64,000 nucleotides of DNA, from positions 91,029-155,028 of the forward strand of contig JAOLDG010000004.1 in NCBI GenBank assembly GCA_028339975.1, in the 5' to 3' direction. Positions 1 through 9,490 of this stretch are shown piece by piece. Position numbers and translations under genes: made by a program. Every line of letters starts with the position of its first letter. Position 1 is the first letter of the stretch. The notes below the pieces were generated by a model, which was given only the letters and a program-made list of their open reading frames with translations, was not told where the DNA came from and ran no database searches. This DNA is from Hyphomicrobiales bacterium. Its GTDB lineage: Bacteria; Pseudomonadota; Alphaproteobacteria; MED-G09.

Positions 1-81
1 ACTAAGCTACTAGAAAAAATATTCGATCCTTTAATAGGAAAATCTTTAGTTCTGTATTTCAAAAAAAATAATAATGGTTGA
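1..81 (+). CDS. C-terminal fragment of an unidentified protein
   Basis: An open frame enters from the left edge and stops at TGA 79-81, giving 26 residues that end in a basic, hydrophobic tail (IGKSLVLYFKKNN). Its last codons overlap the start of the next gene, an arrangement typical of one operon. The tail is too short to name a family. A methyltransferase or glycosyltransferase would fit the neighbours, but that is a guess. Seen: the frame and the overlap. Inferred: that it is coding. Confidence 0.55.
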   Translation, partial: TKLLEKIFDPLIGKSLVLYFKKNNNG

Positions 82-1150
82 GATGAAACACTTCAAAGAT
101 GCAACCAGTTACTTCAAAGGATCAATTCAAAGAATCCTTGACCTTCAAAGGAAAGACGGATCAATAACATGGTTTTCGAATGGTATTTTTGATCCCTGGA
201 ATCATCTTGAATCGGTAATGGCACTAAATATCCTTAAGCATCAAAATGAAAAAAAAATTGGATTTCAGTTCTTAAAAAATACTCAACTTAGCGATGGTTC
301 CTGGAATGGACAGCTTGGAAGTGATGTTGAGATTGATGAAATAGAGGGAAGGTTTAAAGGTAACGAGAGTGCTGAAAAGAAAATAAGAGACACAAACTTT
401 ACTGCCTATATTGCTACTGCTTGCTGGCATGATTACCTCATAAATGAATCAGAAGAGTTTTTAAAAGAAATGTGGCCAACCATTGAAATGGCAATAACAT
501 TTGTTCTTAGCTATCAGTCTAAGAATGGTGAAGTAAGGTGGGCAGCACAAGATGATTCCGCGCCTGATGATGACGCATTGCTTACAGGCTGTTGCTCAAT
601 ATATAAAAGTCTAGAATGCGCAATTAATTGTGCTTCTATACTAAATATAGAAAAGAAAGACTGGAGAAGATCTTTGGTTGAGCTTGGGAGTGCTATTAAA
701 AATAAACCAGAGCTATTTGATAGAACTTGGGAATCTAAAGACCGATTCTCAATGGATTGGTATTATCCAATTTTATCAGGAGTAATTTGTAATGATGAAG
801 CTGAAAAAAGGCTAAATGAAAAATGGAACATTTTTGTAGTTGATGGCATTGGATGCAAATGCGTTTCTGATCAACCTTGGGTCACAGTTGCAGAAACTGC
901 GGAACTATCAATAGCGTTATTAAAAATGGGGCGAGAGAAAGATGCTAAAGAAATTTTATCTTGGGCTCATAAGTGGCGAGATAACGATGGGGCCTACTGG
1001 ATGGGAAGGCAATATGAAAAAAATGTTTTTTGGCCCAAAGAAAAGCCACCCTGGACCTCTGCTTCAGTAATTTTAGCCTATGATTCAATTTTTAAAATAA
1101 GCAAAGGTTCAGAATTATTTTTAAATAATAATTTATTAAATTCTTTGTAA
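74..1150 (+). CDS. Prenyltransferase/terpene-cyclase-fold (alpha/alpha toroid) protein
   Basis: A 358-residue soluble protein with repeated helix-turn segments carrying DG-S/A-W motifs: LQRKDGSITWF at 24-34, LSDGSWNG at 72-79 and DNDGAYWMG near 315. These resemble the QW-type repeats of squalene cyclase and prenyltransferase barrels. A DPWNHLE stretch lies at 40-46 and an acidic DDSAPDDDA run near 157-165. I cannot see a proven catalytic DxDD or DDxxD site, so fold membership is better supported than any reaction. ATG 83, just after the upstream TGA, is an alternative start; neither has a clear ribosome site. The gene overlaps the upstream frame, and its 3' end overlaps the convergent methyltransferase by 15 bp. 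A role in modifying a surface or secondary lipid is conceivable but unproven. Confidence 0.7.
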   Translation: MVEMKHFKDATSYFKGSIQRILDLQRKDGSITWFSNGIFDPWNHLESVMALNILKHQNEKKIGFQFLKNTQLSDGSWNGQLGSDVEIDEIEGRFKGNESAEKKIRDTNFTAYIATACWHDYLINESEEFLKEMWPTIEMAITFVLSYQSKNGEVRWAAQDDSAPDDDALLTGCCSIYKSLECAINCASILNIEKKDWRRSLVELGSAIKNKPELFDRTWESKDRFSMDWYYPILSGVICNDEAEKRLNEKWNIFVVDGIGCKCVSDQPWVTVAETAELSIALLKMGREKDAKEILSWAHKWRDNDGAYWMGRQYEKNVFWPKEKPPWTSASVILAYDSIFKISKGSELFLNNNLLNSL

Positions 1151-1753
1151 AATTCTTAAAGATTTTACAGCTTCTATTTCTTTGAATTTCTTTGAATTAA
1201 TAGCTAATTTATATATTTCATAAGGAGGCCTTCCTCCGTCATCGGGGTTTGGAAAAACATCGTGTATTGCTAAAAATCCTCCCTTCATAACCTTATTATT
1301 CCAATTATCATAATCAGCTCTTGCAGCTTCCATGCTATGCCCACCATCAATAAAAACCATCGATAGCTCTATTGTCCAGAATTTTGAAACTAATGATGAA
1401 TTGGATACAATTGGTACTACAACATTTTCTAAGCTAGCGTTTCTAATATTTTTTCTAAATGAAGGAAAAGTATTAAGCGTTCCATTTTCTTCATCAAATA
1501 ACTCATGATCATGGTGTTCCCACCCAACTTGGTTTTCTTCAGACCCCATATGATGATCGACTGCATAAAGAACTGAGTTGTTTTCCTTGCATGCGTTACC
1601 GATATAAATTGAAGATTTTCCACAATAAGATCCAATTTCGACAATAGGAGCTTTTTTTGAGGCAATACTGGCTACTTCATAAAGGCACTGGCCCTCTTCA
1701 GGCTCCATAAAACCTTTTACTAAATGAAAATTATTTGGAAGCTTCACGTTCAC
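1136..1753 (-). CDS. Class I SAM-dependent methyltransferase (Methyltransf_24/CmcI-like)
   Basis: 205 residues. The SAM-binding motif I is [10 protein letters not shown] (38-47). The acidic end of strand 2 is in YAVDHH (63-68), and FIDGGHS (134-140) is the motif typical of the Methyltransf_24 and cephalosporin-hydroxylase-like groups, whose Asp and His often bind a metal. The substrate cannot be read from sequence. The start is GTG at 1753, inside the 3' end of the symporter gene (23-bp overlap), so the two are probably cotranscribed. A second GTG lies two codons in. The 3' end runs into the convergent toroid-fold gene. Confidence 0.8.
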   Translation of the reverse strand: MNVKLPNNFHLVKGFMEPEEGQCLYEVASIASKKAPIVEIGSYCGKSSIYIGNACKENNSVLYAVDHHMGSEENQVGWEHHDHELFDEENGTLNTFPSFRKNIRNASLENVVVPIVSNSSLVSKFWTIELSMVFIDGGHSMEAARADYDNWNNKVMKGGFLAIHDVFPNPDDGGRPPYEIYKLAINSKKFKEIEAVKSLRILQRI

Positions 1754-3236
1754 TCAATTTTAAAAAATAATTTGTAGATTCTTTTTTTACAACACTCGCC
1801 AAAATATAAACACCTATAAGATTTGGAATGGCCATTAAGAACAAAGCGGCATCAGAGAGGTCTATAACCTTAATCAAATCAAGGGATGAGCCTACGACAG
1901 CAAACATACAAAAAATAATTTTATAAAGTACTTCTATTTTCTTCGATTCCCCAAAAAGAAATGTTACTGATTTCACTCCATAGTAAGACCACGAAATCAT
2001 TGTTGAAAATGCAAAAAGTGAGGCAACAAGTGCTAATATATATGGAAATGAGGGAAGAACCGAACCAAAGGCTTGTGATGTAAGTCTTGCCCCCTCAATT
2101 TCTTGACCAGAAGAATAAACTCCTGTTGTGATAATTACTAAAGCAGTCAGAGTACAAATAACAACTGTGTCCACAAAAGGCTCCAACAAGGAAACCAGTC
2201 CTTCGGTTGTTGGATTATCAGTCTTAACTGCAGCGTGTGCTATTGGAGCAGAGCCAATACCTGCTTCGTTTGAAAATACTGCTCGACGAAATCCTAGAAT
2301 TAAAACACCCATAAAACCGCCTGTTACTCCCTCAGGTGAAAATGCTCCTGTAAAAATAGAAGAGAAAGCTGCGGGTATTTGATCATAGTTTGAAAGGATA
2401 ATTATCAATGATGATATTAAATATATAATAGCCATTGAGGGAACTAATTTCGATGTAACAGAACCAATTCTTTTTATACCACCAATAATTACAAGCCCAA
2501 CCAATACGGCAATAACCGACCCATAAACCCATGAGTGTAAATCAAGAAAACTTCCCTCTCCCCCCGTAACATAAATTAATAAATCCAAAGATTGATTAAC
2601 TTGGAACATATTACCTCCGCCAAGAGAAGCAAAAATACAGAATACGGCAAACATACAGGCAAGAATTTTTCCTAAGCTTTCATACCCTTTTTCCTTTAGG
2701 CCTCTTGAGAGATAATACATGGGGCCGCCAGAGACACTTCCGTCAGGGTTAATCTTTCTATACTTGACGCCTAAAGTACACTCACAGAACTTCAAGGACA
2801 TACCTATAAGTCCTGACAAAATCATCCAGAATGTAGCACCAGGTCCACCAAGAGAAATCGCTACTGCAACACCGCCGATATTCCCTAAGCCAACAGTGCC
2901 AGATAAAGCTGTTGCAAGGGCTCTGAAATGAGACACCTCACCCTCTGATTCCTTATTTGAAAACTTACCTGAAACAAGTTCTATCGCATGCTTAAATCCT
3001 GTAAAATTAATAAATTTAAAATATAATGTTGAAAACAGACCACCGGCAATTAGCCATATTACTATTAGCTCTACATTTGCACTGCCAAGAGGAAGGGAAT
3101 AAAAAACAATACTAGAAATCATTTTTGATATAGGGGCTAAGAAATCATTTATACCTTGATCAATATTAGCATAAGCATTAGTGGGTAAAAAAAATATTGC
3201 TAAGGTTATTAAAAGTTTAAAAGAAAAATTTTTCAT
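1731..3236 (-). CDS. Sodium:alanine/glycine symporter, AGCS family
   Basis: An integral membrane transporter of about 500 residues that imports a small neutral amino acid with Na+. The family block [25 protein letters not shown] region is clear (about residues 102-122 from the ATG), followed by GGPGATFWM and GGPMYY. Many hydrophobic helices follow. I chose ATG 3236, which has GGA 10 bases upstream; a longer frame would start at TTG 3251. The N-terminus (MKNFSFKLL...TNAYA) reads like a cleavable signal peptide placed before the first AGCS helix, which is uncommon. The gene is divergent from the phn-type transporter operon, and the downstream methyltransferase overlaps its end. Confidence 0.9.
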   Translation of the reverse strand: MKNFSFKLLITLAIFFLPTNAYANIDQGINDFLAPISKMISSIVFYSLPLGSANVELIVIWLIAGGLFSTLYFKFINFTGFKHAIELVSGKFSNKESEGEVSHFRALATALSGTVGLGNIGGVAVAISLGGPGATFWMILSGLIGMSLKFCECTLGVKYRKINPDGSVSGGPMYYLSRGLKEKGYESLGKILACMFAVFCIFASLGGGNMFQVNQSLDLLIYVTGGEGSFLDLHSWVYGSVIAVLVGLVIIGGIKRIGSVTSKLVPSMAIIYLISSLIIILSNYDQIPAAFSSIFTGAFSPEGVTGGFMGVLILGFRRAVFSNEAGIGSAPIAHAAVKTDNPTTEGLVSLLEPFVDTVVICTLTALVIITTGVYSSGQEIEGARLTSQAFGSVLPSFPYILALVASLFAFSTMISWSYYGVKSVTFLFGESKKIEVLYKIIFCMFAVVGSSLDLIKVIDLSDAALFLMAIPNLIGVYILASVVKKESTNYFLKLSEREASK

Positions 3237-3328
3237 TTTTTTTAGATCCAAGCTTGAATATAGCTAATATAAGACTAGTTTAATCATTATAATGAGTCTG
3301 TAAATCCACAAATCATAGATGAGAAATC

Positions 3329-4075
3329 ATGAAGTCACTCAGAATAAAAAATCTCAAGAAAAAGTTTAAAAATACTATTGCGGTTAATGGTATCAATATT
3401 GAGATTGACGAAGGTAAGATTATTGGAATTATTGGTCGTTCGGGTGCAGGTAAATCAACTTTATTAAGGATGATAAATAGATTAGTAGACCCTACCGAAG
3501 GGTCAATAGAGTTCGATGATATAAAAGTTAGCTCGATTAAAGGAAGAGCCTTAAGAAAGTGGCGCTCAGAATGTGCCATGATATTTCAACAATTTAATCT
3601 TGTTGAGCGTTTAGACGTTCTGACGAATGTTCTAATAGGAAGCCTTGGAAGAAATTATAATTTATTAAATTTATTTGGAATTTTTTCAAAAGAAGAAAAA
3701 ATTAATGCTTTGAAAAACTTAGACAGATTTGATTTATCAGGAATAGCACTTCAAAAAGCAGGCACTTTGTCAGGAGGTCAACAACAAAGGGTGGCAATTG
3801 CAAGGGCATTAATGCAAAAACCTAGAATTCTCCTTGCTGATGAGCCAATTTCATCCCTAGATCCTAAAAACGCTAAGAGAGTCATGGATGATATGCTTAA
3901 AATTAATCGAGAGGATGGAATAACAATTATTTGCAACCTTCACTCACTTGAGGTTGCCAAAAAATATTGCGATCGTTTAATAGGCTTATCAGATGGAAAG
4001 GTTGTTTTTGATGGTAATCCGGAAGAACTAACAACAGAAATATCAAAAGAACTTTATGATTTAGATAATGAGTGA
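3329..4075 (+). CDS. phnC: Phosphonate-type ABC transporter ATP-binding protein
   Basis: A 248-residue ABC ATPase that would energise import of a phosphonate, phosphite or related oxyanion. Walker A is GRSGAGKST (36-44), the Q-loop is IFQQFN (85-90), the signature is LSGGQQQR (147-154), Walker B is ILLADEP (167-173) and the switch histidine is His205. The sequence resembles the PhnC family throughout, including the FGIFSKEEK insertion. The start has a GAG box (gatgagaaatc) before it, and a TATAAT hexamer lies at 3288-3293. It is the first gene of a three-gene operon; the next gene overlaps it by 8 nt (ATGAGTGA). No phnD precedes or follows it. Confidence 0.93.
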   Translation: MKSLRIKNLKKKFKNTIAVNGINIEIDEGKIIGIIGRSGAGKSTLLRMINRLVDPTEGSIEFDDIKVSSIKGRALRKWRSECAMIFQQFNLVERLDVLTNVLIGSLGRNYNLLNLFGIFSKEEKINALKNLDRFDLSGIALQKAGTLSGGQQQRVAIARALMQKPRILLADEPISSLDPKNAKRVMDDMLKINREDGITIICNLHSLEVAKKYCDRLIGLSDGKVVFDGNPEELTTEISKELYDLDNE

Positions 4076-4940
4076 GTCTTTAATTAAAAATCATAACGAA
4101 AGATTGAAGGGCCTCATCCGTAAAAGACGGTTTTGGAATATTTTTCTATCAATAGGTATTTTACTCGGCCTAATATTCTCCTCCAAAATAATAGATATTA
4201 ATGCCTCAAGATTACTTAGTGGACTTCCGCGCCTCGGAGATTATGTTGCTCAAATTCTTCCATCGCTAGAGACTAACTCCTTGTTTCTTGACTCCAAAAC
4301 TGAAGGATCAATTTCTTATTGGTATTTTAATTTACCAAAATACTTACACTTACTCTTTGAAACTTTTAATATGGCGCTTGTTGCAACTATAATTGGATCT
4401 TCAATAGCCCTTTTTCTAAGCTTCTTTGCCGCAAAAAATACAGCACCTAATTCTTTAATTTATTTTATAACAAGAAGAACTCTAGAGTTCTTTCGAGGTG
4501 TTCCAGAGATAATCTTTGCCATTCTTTTTGTTTGGGCTCTTGGAATTGGTCCCATTGCTGGGATTATTGCTATGATGCTTCATACAACAGGATCCCTAGG
4601 TAAGCTATTCTCAGAAGTTCATGAAAACTCTGATGTTAGACCAAGGGAGGCTTTAAAGGCATCGGGAGGCAATTGGTTTTCAGAAATGAAATTTGGATTA
4701 CTTCCTCAGGTTCTTCCTAATCTCATTTCGTATATACTTCTTCGATTTGAAATTAATATTAGGGCTTCAACAATCCTAGGTTTTGTTGGAGCAGGAGGTA
4801 TAGGACAAGAATTATACCTAGTGATTAATTTTAATTATTACGAAGAAGTGAGTGCTATTATTTTCTTAATAATCCTTACCGTTATTTCTATTGATATACT
4901 CTCAGGATATCTTAGAAAAAATATCATTGAGGCAGAGTAA
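4068..4940 (+). CDS. phnE: Phosphonate-type ABC transporter permease (first)
   Basis: A 290-residue inner-membrane permease of the PhnE family. A basic N-terminus precedes a helix at about 23-40. A long periplasmic stretch follows, then the membrane core from about residue 100. The EAA loop that docks on the ATPase is EALKASGGNWFSEMKFGLLP (194-213). It pairs with the second permease to form the channel. Its start codon lies inside the phnC stop region, and its own stop shares one base with the next start (TAATG), so the three proteins are probably translationally coupled. Transport specificity cannot be read from the permease. Confidence 0.9.
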   Translation: MSESLIKNHNERLKGLIRKRRFWNIFLSIGILLGLIFSSKIIDINASRLLSGLPRLGDYVAQILPSLETNSLFLDSKTEGSISYWYFNLPKYLHLLFETFNMALVATIIGSSIALFLSFFAAKNTAPNSLIYFITRRTLEFFRGVPEIIFAILFVWALGIGPIAGIIAMMLHTTGSLGKLFSEVHENSDVRPREALKASGGNWFSEMKFGLLPQVLPNLISYILLRFEINIRASTILGFVGAGGIGQELYLVINFNYYEEVSAIIFLIILTVISIDILSGYLRKNIIEAE

Positions 4941-5764
4941 TGACTGATAAAGATATTATGAATCTTCATCCGCAGGTATTTTATCCTTTATGGAAGAGGT
5001 CACCTCTTTTTATATTGACCCTTATATCCATTTTTACGTATTTAATTTTTTCAATAAATTATTTTAATTTTTCGCTTAATGATCTTTTAAATGGCTTCTC
5101 TAAAATGAAGCCTATTTTAATATCCATGGTCACCTGGAATGATTTTTTTACCTGGAATTTCAATTCTATTTTAATAGGTATTTTACAGACCTTATCAATG
5201 GCATTCCTGGGAACTATTGCAGCTTCTATTGTGTCGATACCGTTAGGTCTTTTGGCATCAAGGCAGGTTGTTAAAATATCTCTTCCAAGATTTATTATAA
5301 GAAGATTCTTAGATTTTATTCGAGGGGTTGATATCTTAATTTGGGCTCTTATTTTTGTAAGAGCCTTTGGCCTAGGACCCCTTTCAGGTGTCTTGGCTAT
5401 TTTTGTTGCAGATACCGGAACTTTATCAAAGCTCTATTCTGAAGCTGCTGATAATAGTGATAATAAGCCTATTGAAGGTCTTGTTTCATCCGGAGCAACC
5501 AAAATATCAACTCTTCGATTTGGCTTAATACCTCAGGTAATGCCAATTTTTATTTCGCAAAGTTTGTATTTCTTTGAGTCAAACTCTAGATCTGCTGTTA
5601 TCCTTGGAATTGTTGGGGCAGGAGGAATAGGTTTACAGCTATCAGAGAGGATGAAAGCTCAATATTGGGACCAAGCCTTCTTTATAATTCTTCTAATTCT
5701 TATTATGGTAGCTGTTATTGATAGAGTATCAAGGGCATTACGGGAGAAATTAATAAACGAATAA
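4940..5764 (+). CDS. phnE: Phosphonate-type ABC transporter permease (second)
   Basis: 274 residues, the second permease half. It is related to the preceding gene but clearly diverged, as in two-permease phnC-phnE-phnE systems. It has an N-terminal helix at about 22-45 and an EAA-like loop (EGLVSSGATKISTLRFGLIP) in the C-terminal half. The ending includes GIVGAGGIGLQL, matching GFVGAGGIGQEL in its partner. It is the last gene of the operon: the next gene is convergent, 34 bp away. A complete importer would need a periplasmic PhnD protein, which is absent from this window. Confidence 0.9.
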   Translation: MTDKDIMNLHPQVFYPLWKRSPLFILTLISIFTYLIFSINYFNFSLNDLLNGFSKMKPILISMVTWNDFFTWNFNSILIGILQTLSMAFLGTIAASIVSIPLGLLASRQVVKISLPRFIIRRFLDFIRGVDILIWALIFVRAFGLGPLSGVLAIFVADTGTLSKLYSEAADNSDNKPIEGLVSSGATKISTLRFGLIPQVMPIFISQSLYFFESNSRSAVILGIVGAGGIGLQLSERMKAQYWDQAFFIILLILIMVAVIDRVSRALREKLINE

Positions 5765-5798
5765 TAATTAATCTATTTTTTTCTAATACACTAAATTC

Positions 5799-5990
5799 TT
5801 ACATTAAACTCCAAGCTTCAAATGTTCGATACATCATATAAAGCATAATTAATCCAGACATTATGGTAAGGGACATCAAAACTCTTCCATATTTACTGCT
5901 TTCATATCTTTCCGATAAAAAACCTAGAATACCTGTTACAGAACCAATAATAGCCATAGTTAAAAAAAGATCATAAAGTTCAGTTGTCAT
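5799..5990 (-). CDS. Small two-helix membrane protein, unknown function
   Basis: 63 residues, with two predicted membrane helices (about 8-25 and 36-55) joined by a charged loop (SERYESSKYGR). A GAGG box sits six bases before the ATG (tgaggaaaaaatg), which supports translation. I do not recognise the family. It lies between the end of the phn-type operon (convergent) and the tRNA-Lys gene (divergent), so it is probably monocistronic. Confidence 0.65.
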   Translation of the reverse strand: MTTELYDLFLTMAIIGSVTGILGFLSERYESSKYGRVLMSLTIMSGLIMLYMMYRTFEAWSLM

Positions 5991-6073
5991 TTTTTCCTCA
6001 TATAATTAAATATAATTAAAGTTTATTTACTGTAGTAATAATATCCGTATATTCTAGCAATATATATTTTAAA

Positions 6074-6149
<76 letters not shown>

Positions 6150-6176
6150 AATAATAAGAATAAAAAAGGATATAAA

Positions 6177-7076
6177 GTGAATTTAGATAAAATAATAAAT
6201 GCAGATGTAACTCTTGTAGCGATTCCTTTTTTCTTCTTAGCTATTCTTATTGAGATAATTGTTGTTAAATTTTTTAATGCTAATGGCTCGGTAGATGCAA
6301 AAGATAATTCCGTATCAATTTTTATGGGCCTTATGAGTGTAGTTGTTAATGGGTTAGCCGCATTCATAACTATAAATGTTCTTTTTTGGTGTGAGCAGTA
6401 TCAATTATTTAATATTCCACTGACCATTGGAGCTATAGTCATTTGCTTTATTCTAGATGATTTAAGGTACTATACGCATCACCGAATAGTTCATAGAGTT
6501 AGATGGGGCTGGGCTATGCATGTTACTCATCACTCAAGTAACAGAATATCTTTAGCTATAGCATTGCGTCAGGGTTGGACAAAACATTTTACAGGAACAA
6601 TGTATCTTAAAATTCCTTTAATTCTGATTGGTTTTGATCCTGTTTTAGTTATTTTTTGTGGCGCATTAAATGCAGTTTATCAATTTTTTATTCATACAGA
6701 GACTATTAAAAAGTTACCAAATTGGTTCGAAGCTATTTTCAATACACCTTCTCACCACAGAGTGCACCATGGAAAGAACCCTCAATATTTGGATAAAAAT
6801 TATGCAGGAACGCTTATAATTTGGGACAAACTGTTTAACACCTTTGCAGAAGAAAATAAGAATGAGTTCCCTGATTATGGACTAGTTAAGGATTTAGAAA
6901 CCTTTAATCCTATACGAATAGCATTCCACGAATATTGGAATATCTTTAAGGATATGGTTAGGGGTGATATCTCTCTTAAACAAAAGTTTTTTTATCTTTT
7001 TGCTCCCCCAGGGTGGAGTCATGATGGATCAAGAAAAATGTCCACAGATATAAAAAGGGAATTCAGCTCTAAATAA
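6177..7076 (+). CDS. Fatty acid hydroxylase/sterol desaturase superfamily protein
   Basis: A 299-residue membrane enzyme with the di-iron histidine clusters of the superfamily: HHRIVH (101-106), HVTHH (115-119), a lone His in FIHT (173) and HHRVHH (193-198). Hydrophobic segments lie near 11-31, 45-70, 80-95 and 140-170. Family members hydroxylate or desaturate lipid substrates with O2; the substrate here is unknown. The start is GTG at 6177, preceded by an AAAGGA box (aaaaaggatataaagtg). A strong hairpin terminator follows the stop. A steroid 5-alpha-reductase-like gene lies about 4 kb away, but linkage of the two is speculative. Confidence 0.88.
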   Translation: MNLDKIINADVTLVAIPFFFLAILIEIIVVKFFNANGSVDAKDNSVSIFMGLMSVVVNGLAAFITINVLFWCEQYQLFNIPLTIGAIVICFILDDLRYYTHHRIVHRVRWGWAMHVTHHSSNRISLAIALRQGWTKHFTGTMYLKIPLILIGFDPVLVIFCGALNAVYQFFIHTETIKKLPNWFEAIFNTPSHHRVHHGKNPQYLDKNYAGTLIIWDKLFNTFAEENKNEFPDYGLVKDLETFNPIRIAFHEYWNIFKDMVRGDISLKQKFFYLFAPPGWSHDGSRKMSTDIKREFSSK

Positions 7077-7083
7077 TAACTAT

Positions 7084-7112
7084 AAAAAAAGGCCCTCAGA
7101 AAGGGCCTTTTA
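7084..7112. terminator. Bidirectional rho-independent terminator
   Basis: A perfect GGCCCT/AGGGCC stem (7091-7096 with 7102-7107) and a 5-nt loop, flanked by a run of A before and T after. It therefore has a U-tract in both directions. It separates the convergent hydroxylase-family gene and TonB receptor gene and suits both. Confidence 0.9.
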
Positions 7113-7132
7113 ATTTAGTATCTTTTCAAGAA

Positions 7133-9301
7133 TTAAAATCTATAAGATAGACTTGCAGAAAGCATTCTTGGGTGACCATGTGTTCCAATAATATAGAATG
7201 GATCTGACATTGGACTAACTGGATCTAATGCACCGCCTGATCCAAGGTTTACCCAGTTTTCTAAGTCAGTATAATACTGCTCATCCGTTAGATTTTCCGC
7301 ATGAATCAAAAACTCCCAATTACCTGACCTGACACCTGTTGCTAGGTTTAAAGTATAATAACTAGGAACATCTATATAACTGTGCGCAGGCATACTTGTA
7401 CTTGACCCACGTCTGTTATACTGAACGTCAGCAATGAATTCCATACCATTATCAAGAGGCTTTTCATAATTGATAGCTATAGAAGCTCCATTATCAATAG
7501 ATCCTGAAGGAGTTCTTCCACCCATATCAACACCATTAATAACAGTTCCAGCATCCCACTCAGCATTTAAAGTACCAAATGCAGCTGCCAATGAAAGATT
7601 TTCTGTTGCTTGGAAAGCAAGTTCTAATTCAAAACCAACATTCTCTGAATTACCAGAATTACCAATGGATTCAAAAGGACCTGTCGCTGACTGGATAATA
7701 GTTGTAAACAGTCTATCTTCATAATCAATCATGAAGGCCGCAGCTGAAAAATTACCTCTACCATTCATAAATGAACCTTTTATACCAATCTCAGTCTGTA
7801 CAGCTTCTTCTTTAGTATATGTAGACAGAGATGGATTACCTGCAGAATCAAAAGTTACTGGCTCGTGTCTTAATCCACCAGGCTCATAACCTTTAGAGAT
7901 AGTAAGGTATATCATTGTGTCATCATCCATAGTTCGAGATATTGAAAGTCTTGGAAGAACTTCTGTTCCATCAACTTTATTTGCATGATCTAGACCACTC
8001 TCAGTAACTTCGGCTGGAACAAGTTTTTCTCTTTCCCAAGAATCAACTCTTAAACCAAATCCGATTTCCCATGGACCAGTAGTATAAGTAAGGTTACCAA
8101 AGGCAGCCAAATGGGATGTTTCCGTATTATCGTGTTTAGCTGGAACGGTTAAATCAACACCAAATATTTGTGGACCAAACCTAGTTGTAGATCTCTCGAC
8201 CCACTCCATTTTCGAAGAGTACAAACCTGCCTGCCATTGAAGGTCATTGGCTGTGTTTGAAGAAAAACGTATCTCTTGAATAGTAGCTTCAAATGATTCA
8301 TTTTGAAAAGCATTAAGCCATAATTGAGGCTCAAGATCGACATCTGTTAATCTGTCTGCTTCAGTATCAGTATAAGATGTTATACTTGTTATATCGTATC
8401 CATCAAGTTCCCATACTAGCTCTAAATGAGCTCCAAAAGTTTCTTTATCATTGTTTGAAGGAGTCTCAATATTATTGATATATGGATATTCAAAATTTGG
8501 AGGAGTTCCTCTTTCCATAGCCCAATTATTATTTGGTCCATCATACTGATTAGATCTTATAGAGGCATAAAGTGATAAATTATCAGACAAAGGTCCGGCA
8601 ATTGCAATTCTTCCGCCACTTTCTTCATAACCAGCAACGCTATCGTCACCCGTACTTGGATTGTACATAAAACCATCATCTTCTCTTGTAAATGCAAAAA
8701 GACGTACTGCCCAACCATCACCTACTGGCATATTAATTGAACCTTCGATATCAGTAGAATTTTGTTCACCAACCATCATTTTAAAGTGTCCAGTTGTCTC
8801 ATCAGGTGACGGTCTAGTGCTAATAAATTTAACAGCTCCACCAATATTACTTCCACCATATAAAACGCCCTGAGGACCTTTAAGAACTTCTATTCTATCT
8901 AGGTCACCAAATCTTGAAGATGCATCACCAAAAAGCTGAACATCATCAAGATAAAATCCAACACCTTGGGTAAGACTAAACGCCCCCATCCCTCTCATAG
9001 TAACATTTGGCCATCCATCTGCTCTAGTATTTAGATTCAGATTTGGAATGGACATCCCAATTTTATCTAAATTCTTAATATTTTGACGTGAGATAGTTTT
9101 ACCAGAAATAGCAACAACAGTTTCAGGAATATCTAAAAGACTTTCCTCTCTTTTTCTAGCTGTTACGATAATTTCTTCTAGACCAAGACTATTAGCCTCT
9201 TGACCAGACATATTGCCAGTTACTGCTTCATCAGCATTGGCAAAAGTTAGAAGAGATAAACTAACTAAGCTCATTGTAAATAGTTTGAAATGATTCATCA
9301 T
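7133..9301 (-). CDS. TonB-dependent outer-membrane receptor
   Basis: A 722-residue outer-membrane beta-barrel importer. A signal peptide of about 23 residues (ending TFANA) is followed by a TonB box (EEIIVTARK, 42-50) and a plug domain with SIPNLNLNTR and a late-plug FYLDDVQLFGD block. The barrel ends in the canonical aromatic terminus LSYRF. It resembles the broad alphaproteobacterial receptor group annotated for siderophores or complex organics; the ligand cannot be assigned. Start ATG 9301 has GGGG seven bases upstream. No TonB/ExbBD or regulator is adjacent. Confidence 0.93.
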   Translation of the reverse strand: MMNHFKLFTMSLVSLSLLTFANADEAVTGNMSGQEANSLGLEEIIVTARKREESLLDIPETVVAISGKTISRQNIKNLDKIGMSIPNLNLNTRADGWPNVTMRGMGAFSLTQGVGFYLDDVQLFGDASSRFGDLDRIEVLKGPQGVLYGGSNIGGAVKFISTRPSPDETTGHFKMMVGEQNSTDIEGSINMPVGDGWAVRLFAFTREDDGFMYNPSTGDDSVAGYEESGGRIAIAGPLSDNLSLYASIRSNQYDGPNNNWAMERGTPPNFEYPYINNIETPSNNDKETFGAHLELVWELDGYDITSITSYTDTEADRLTDVDLEPQLWLNAFQNESFEATIQEIRFSSNTANDLQWQAGLYSSKMEWVERSTTRFGPQIFGVDLTVPAKHDNTETSHLAAFGNLTYTTGPWEIGFGLRVDSWEREKLVPAEVTESGLDHANKVDGTEVLPRLSISRTMDDDTMIYLTISKGYEPGGLRHEPVTFDSAGNPSLSTYTKEEAVQTEIGIKGSFMNGRGNFSAAAFMIDYEDRLFTTIIQSATGPFESIGNSGNSENVGFELELAFQATENLSLAAAFGTLNAEWDAGTVINGVDMGGRTPSGSIDNGASIAINYEKPLDNGMEFIADVQYNRRGSSTSMPAHSYIDVPSYYTLNLATGVRSGNWEFLIHAENLTDEQYYTDLENWVNLGSGGALDPVSPMSDPFYIIGTHGHPRMLSASLSYRF

Positions 9302-9400
9302 TTTTCCCCAAGAATTAATAAAATATAAAATAACACAACATTTCTGTCATATTTTGATGTTTTAGGCAAATATATACTTGTATTTAAAGTATAATTTTCT

Positions 9401-9490
9401 CTAAAATAAATTGATAGCTAAGAAAATAATAGGCGACAGGCATGCCCCCATTATTATCAATACAATAATTGCTAAGAATATCTTCTTCAT
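9401..9490 (-). CDS. Hydrophobic 29-residue micropeptide, possible
   Basis: An ATG that shares its A with the TAA stop of the upstream secreted-protein gene (TAATG at 9492-9488) opens a 29-codon frame ending in TAG. The product starts MKKIFLAIIVLIIMG, has one Cys near residue 17 and is hydrophobic almost throughout: one membrane span or a very short lipoprotein-like peptide. No separate Shine-Dalgarno site is visible, so expression would depend on coupling. The TAATG junction is used at several certain junctions in this window, which is the main support. It could still be chance. Confidence 0.4.
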   Translation of the reverse strand: MKKIFLAIIVLIIMGACLSPIIFLAINLF

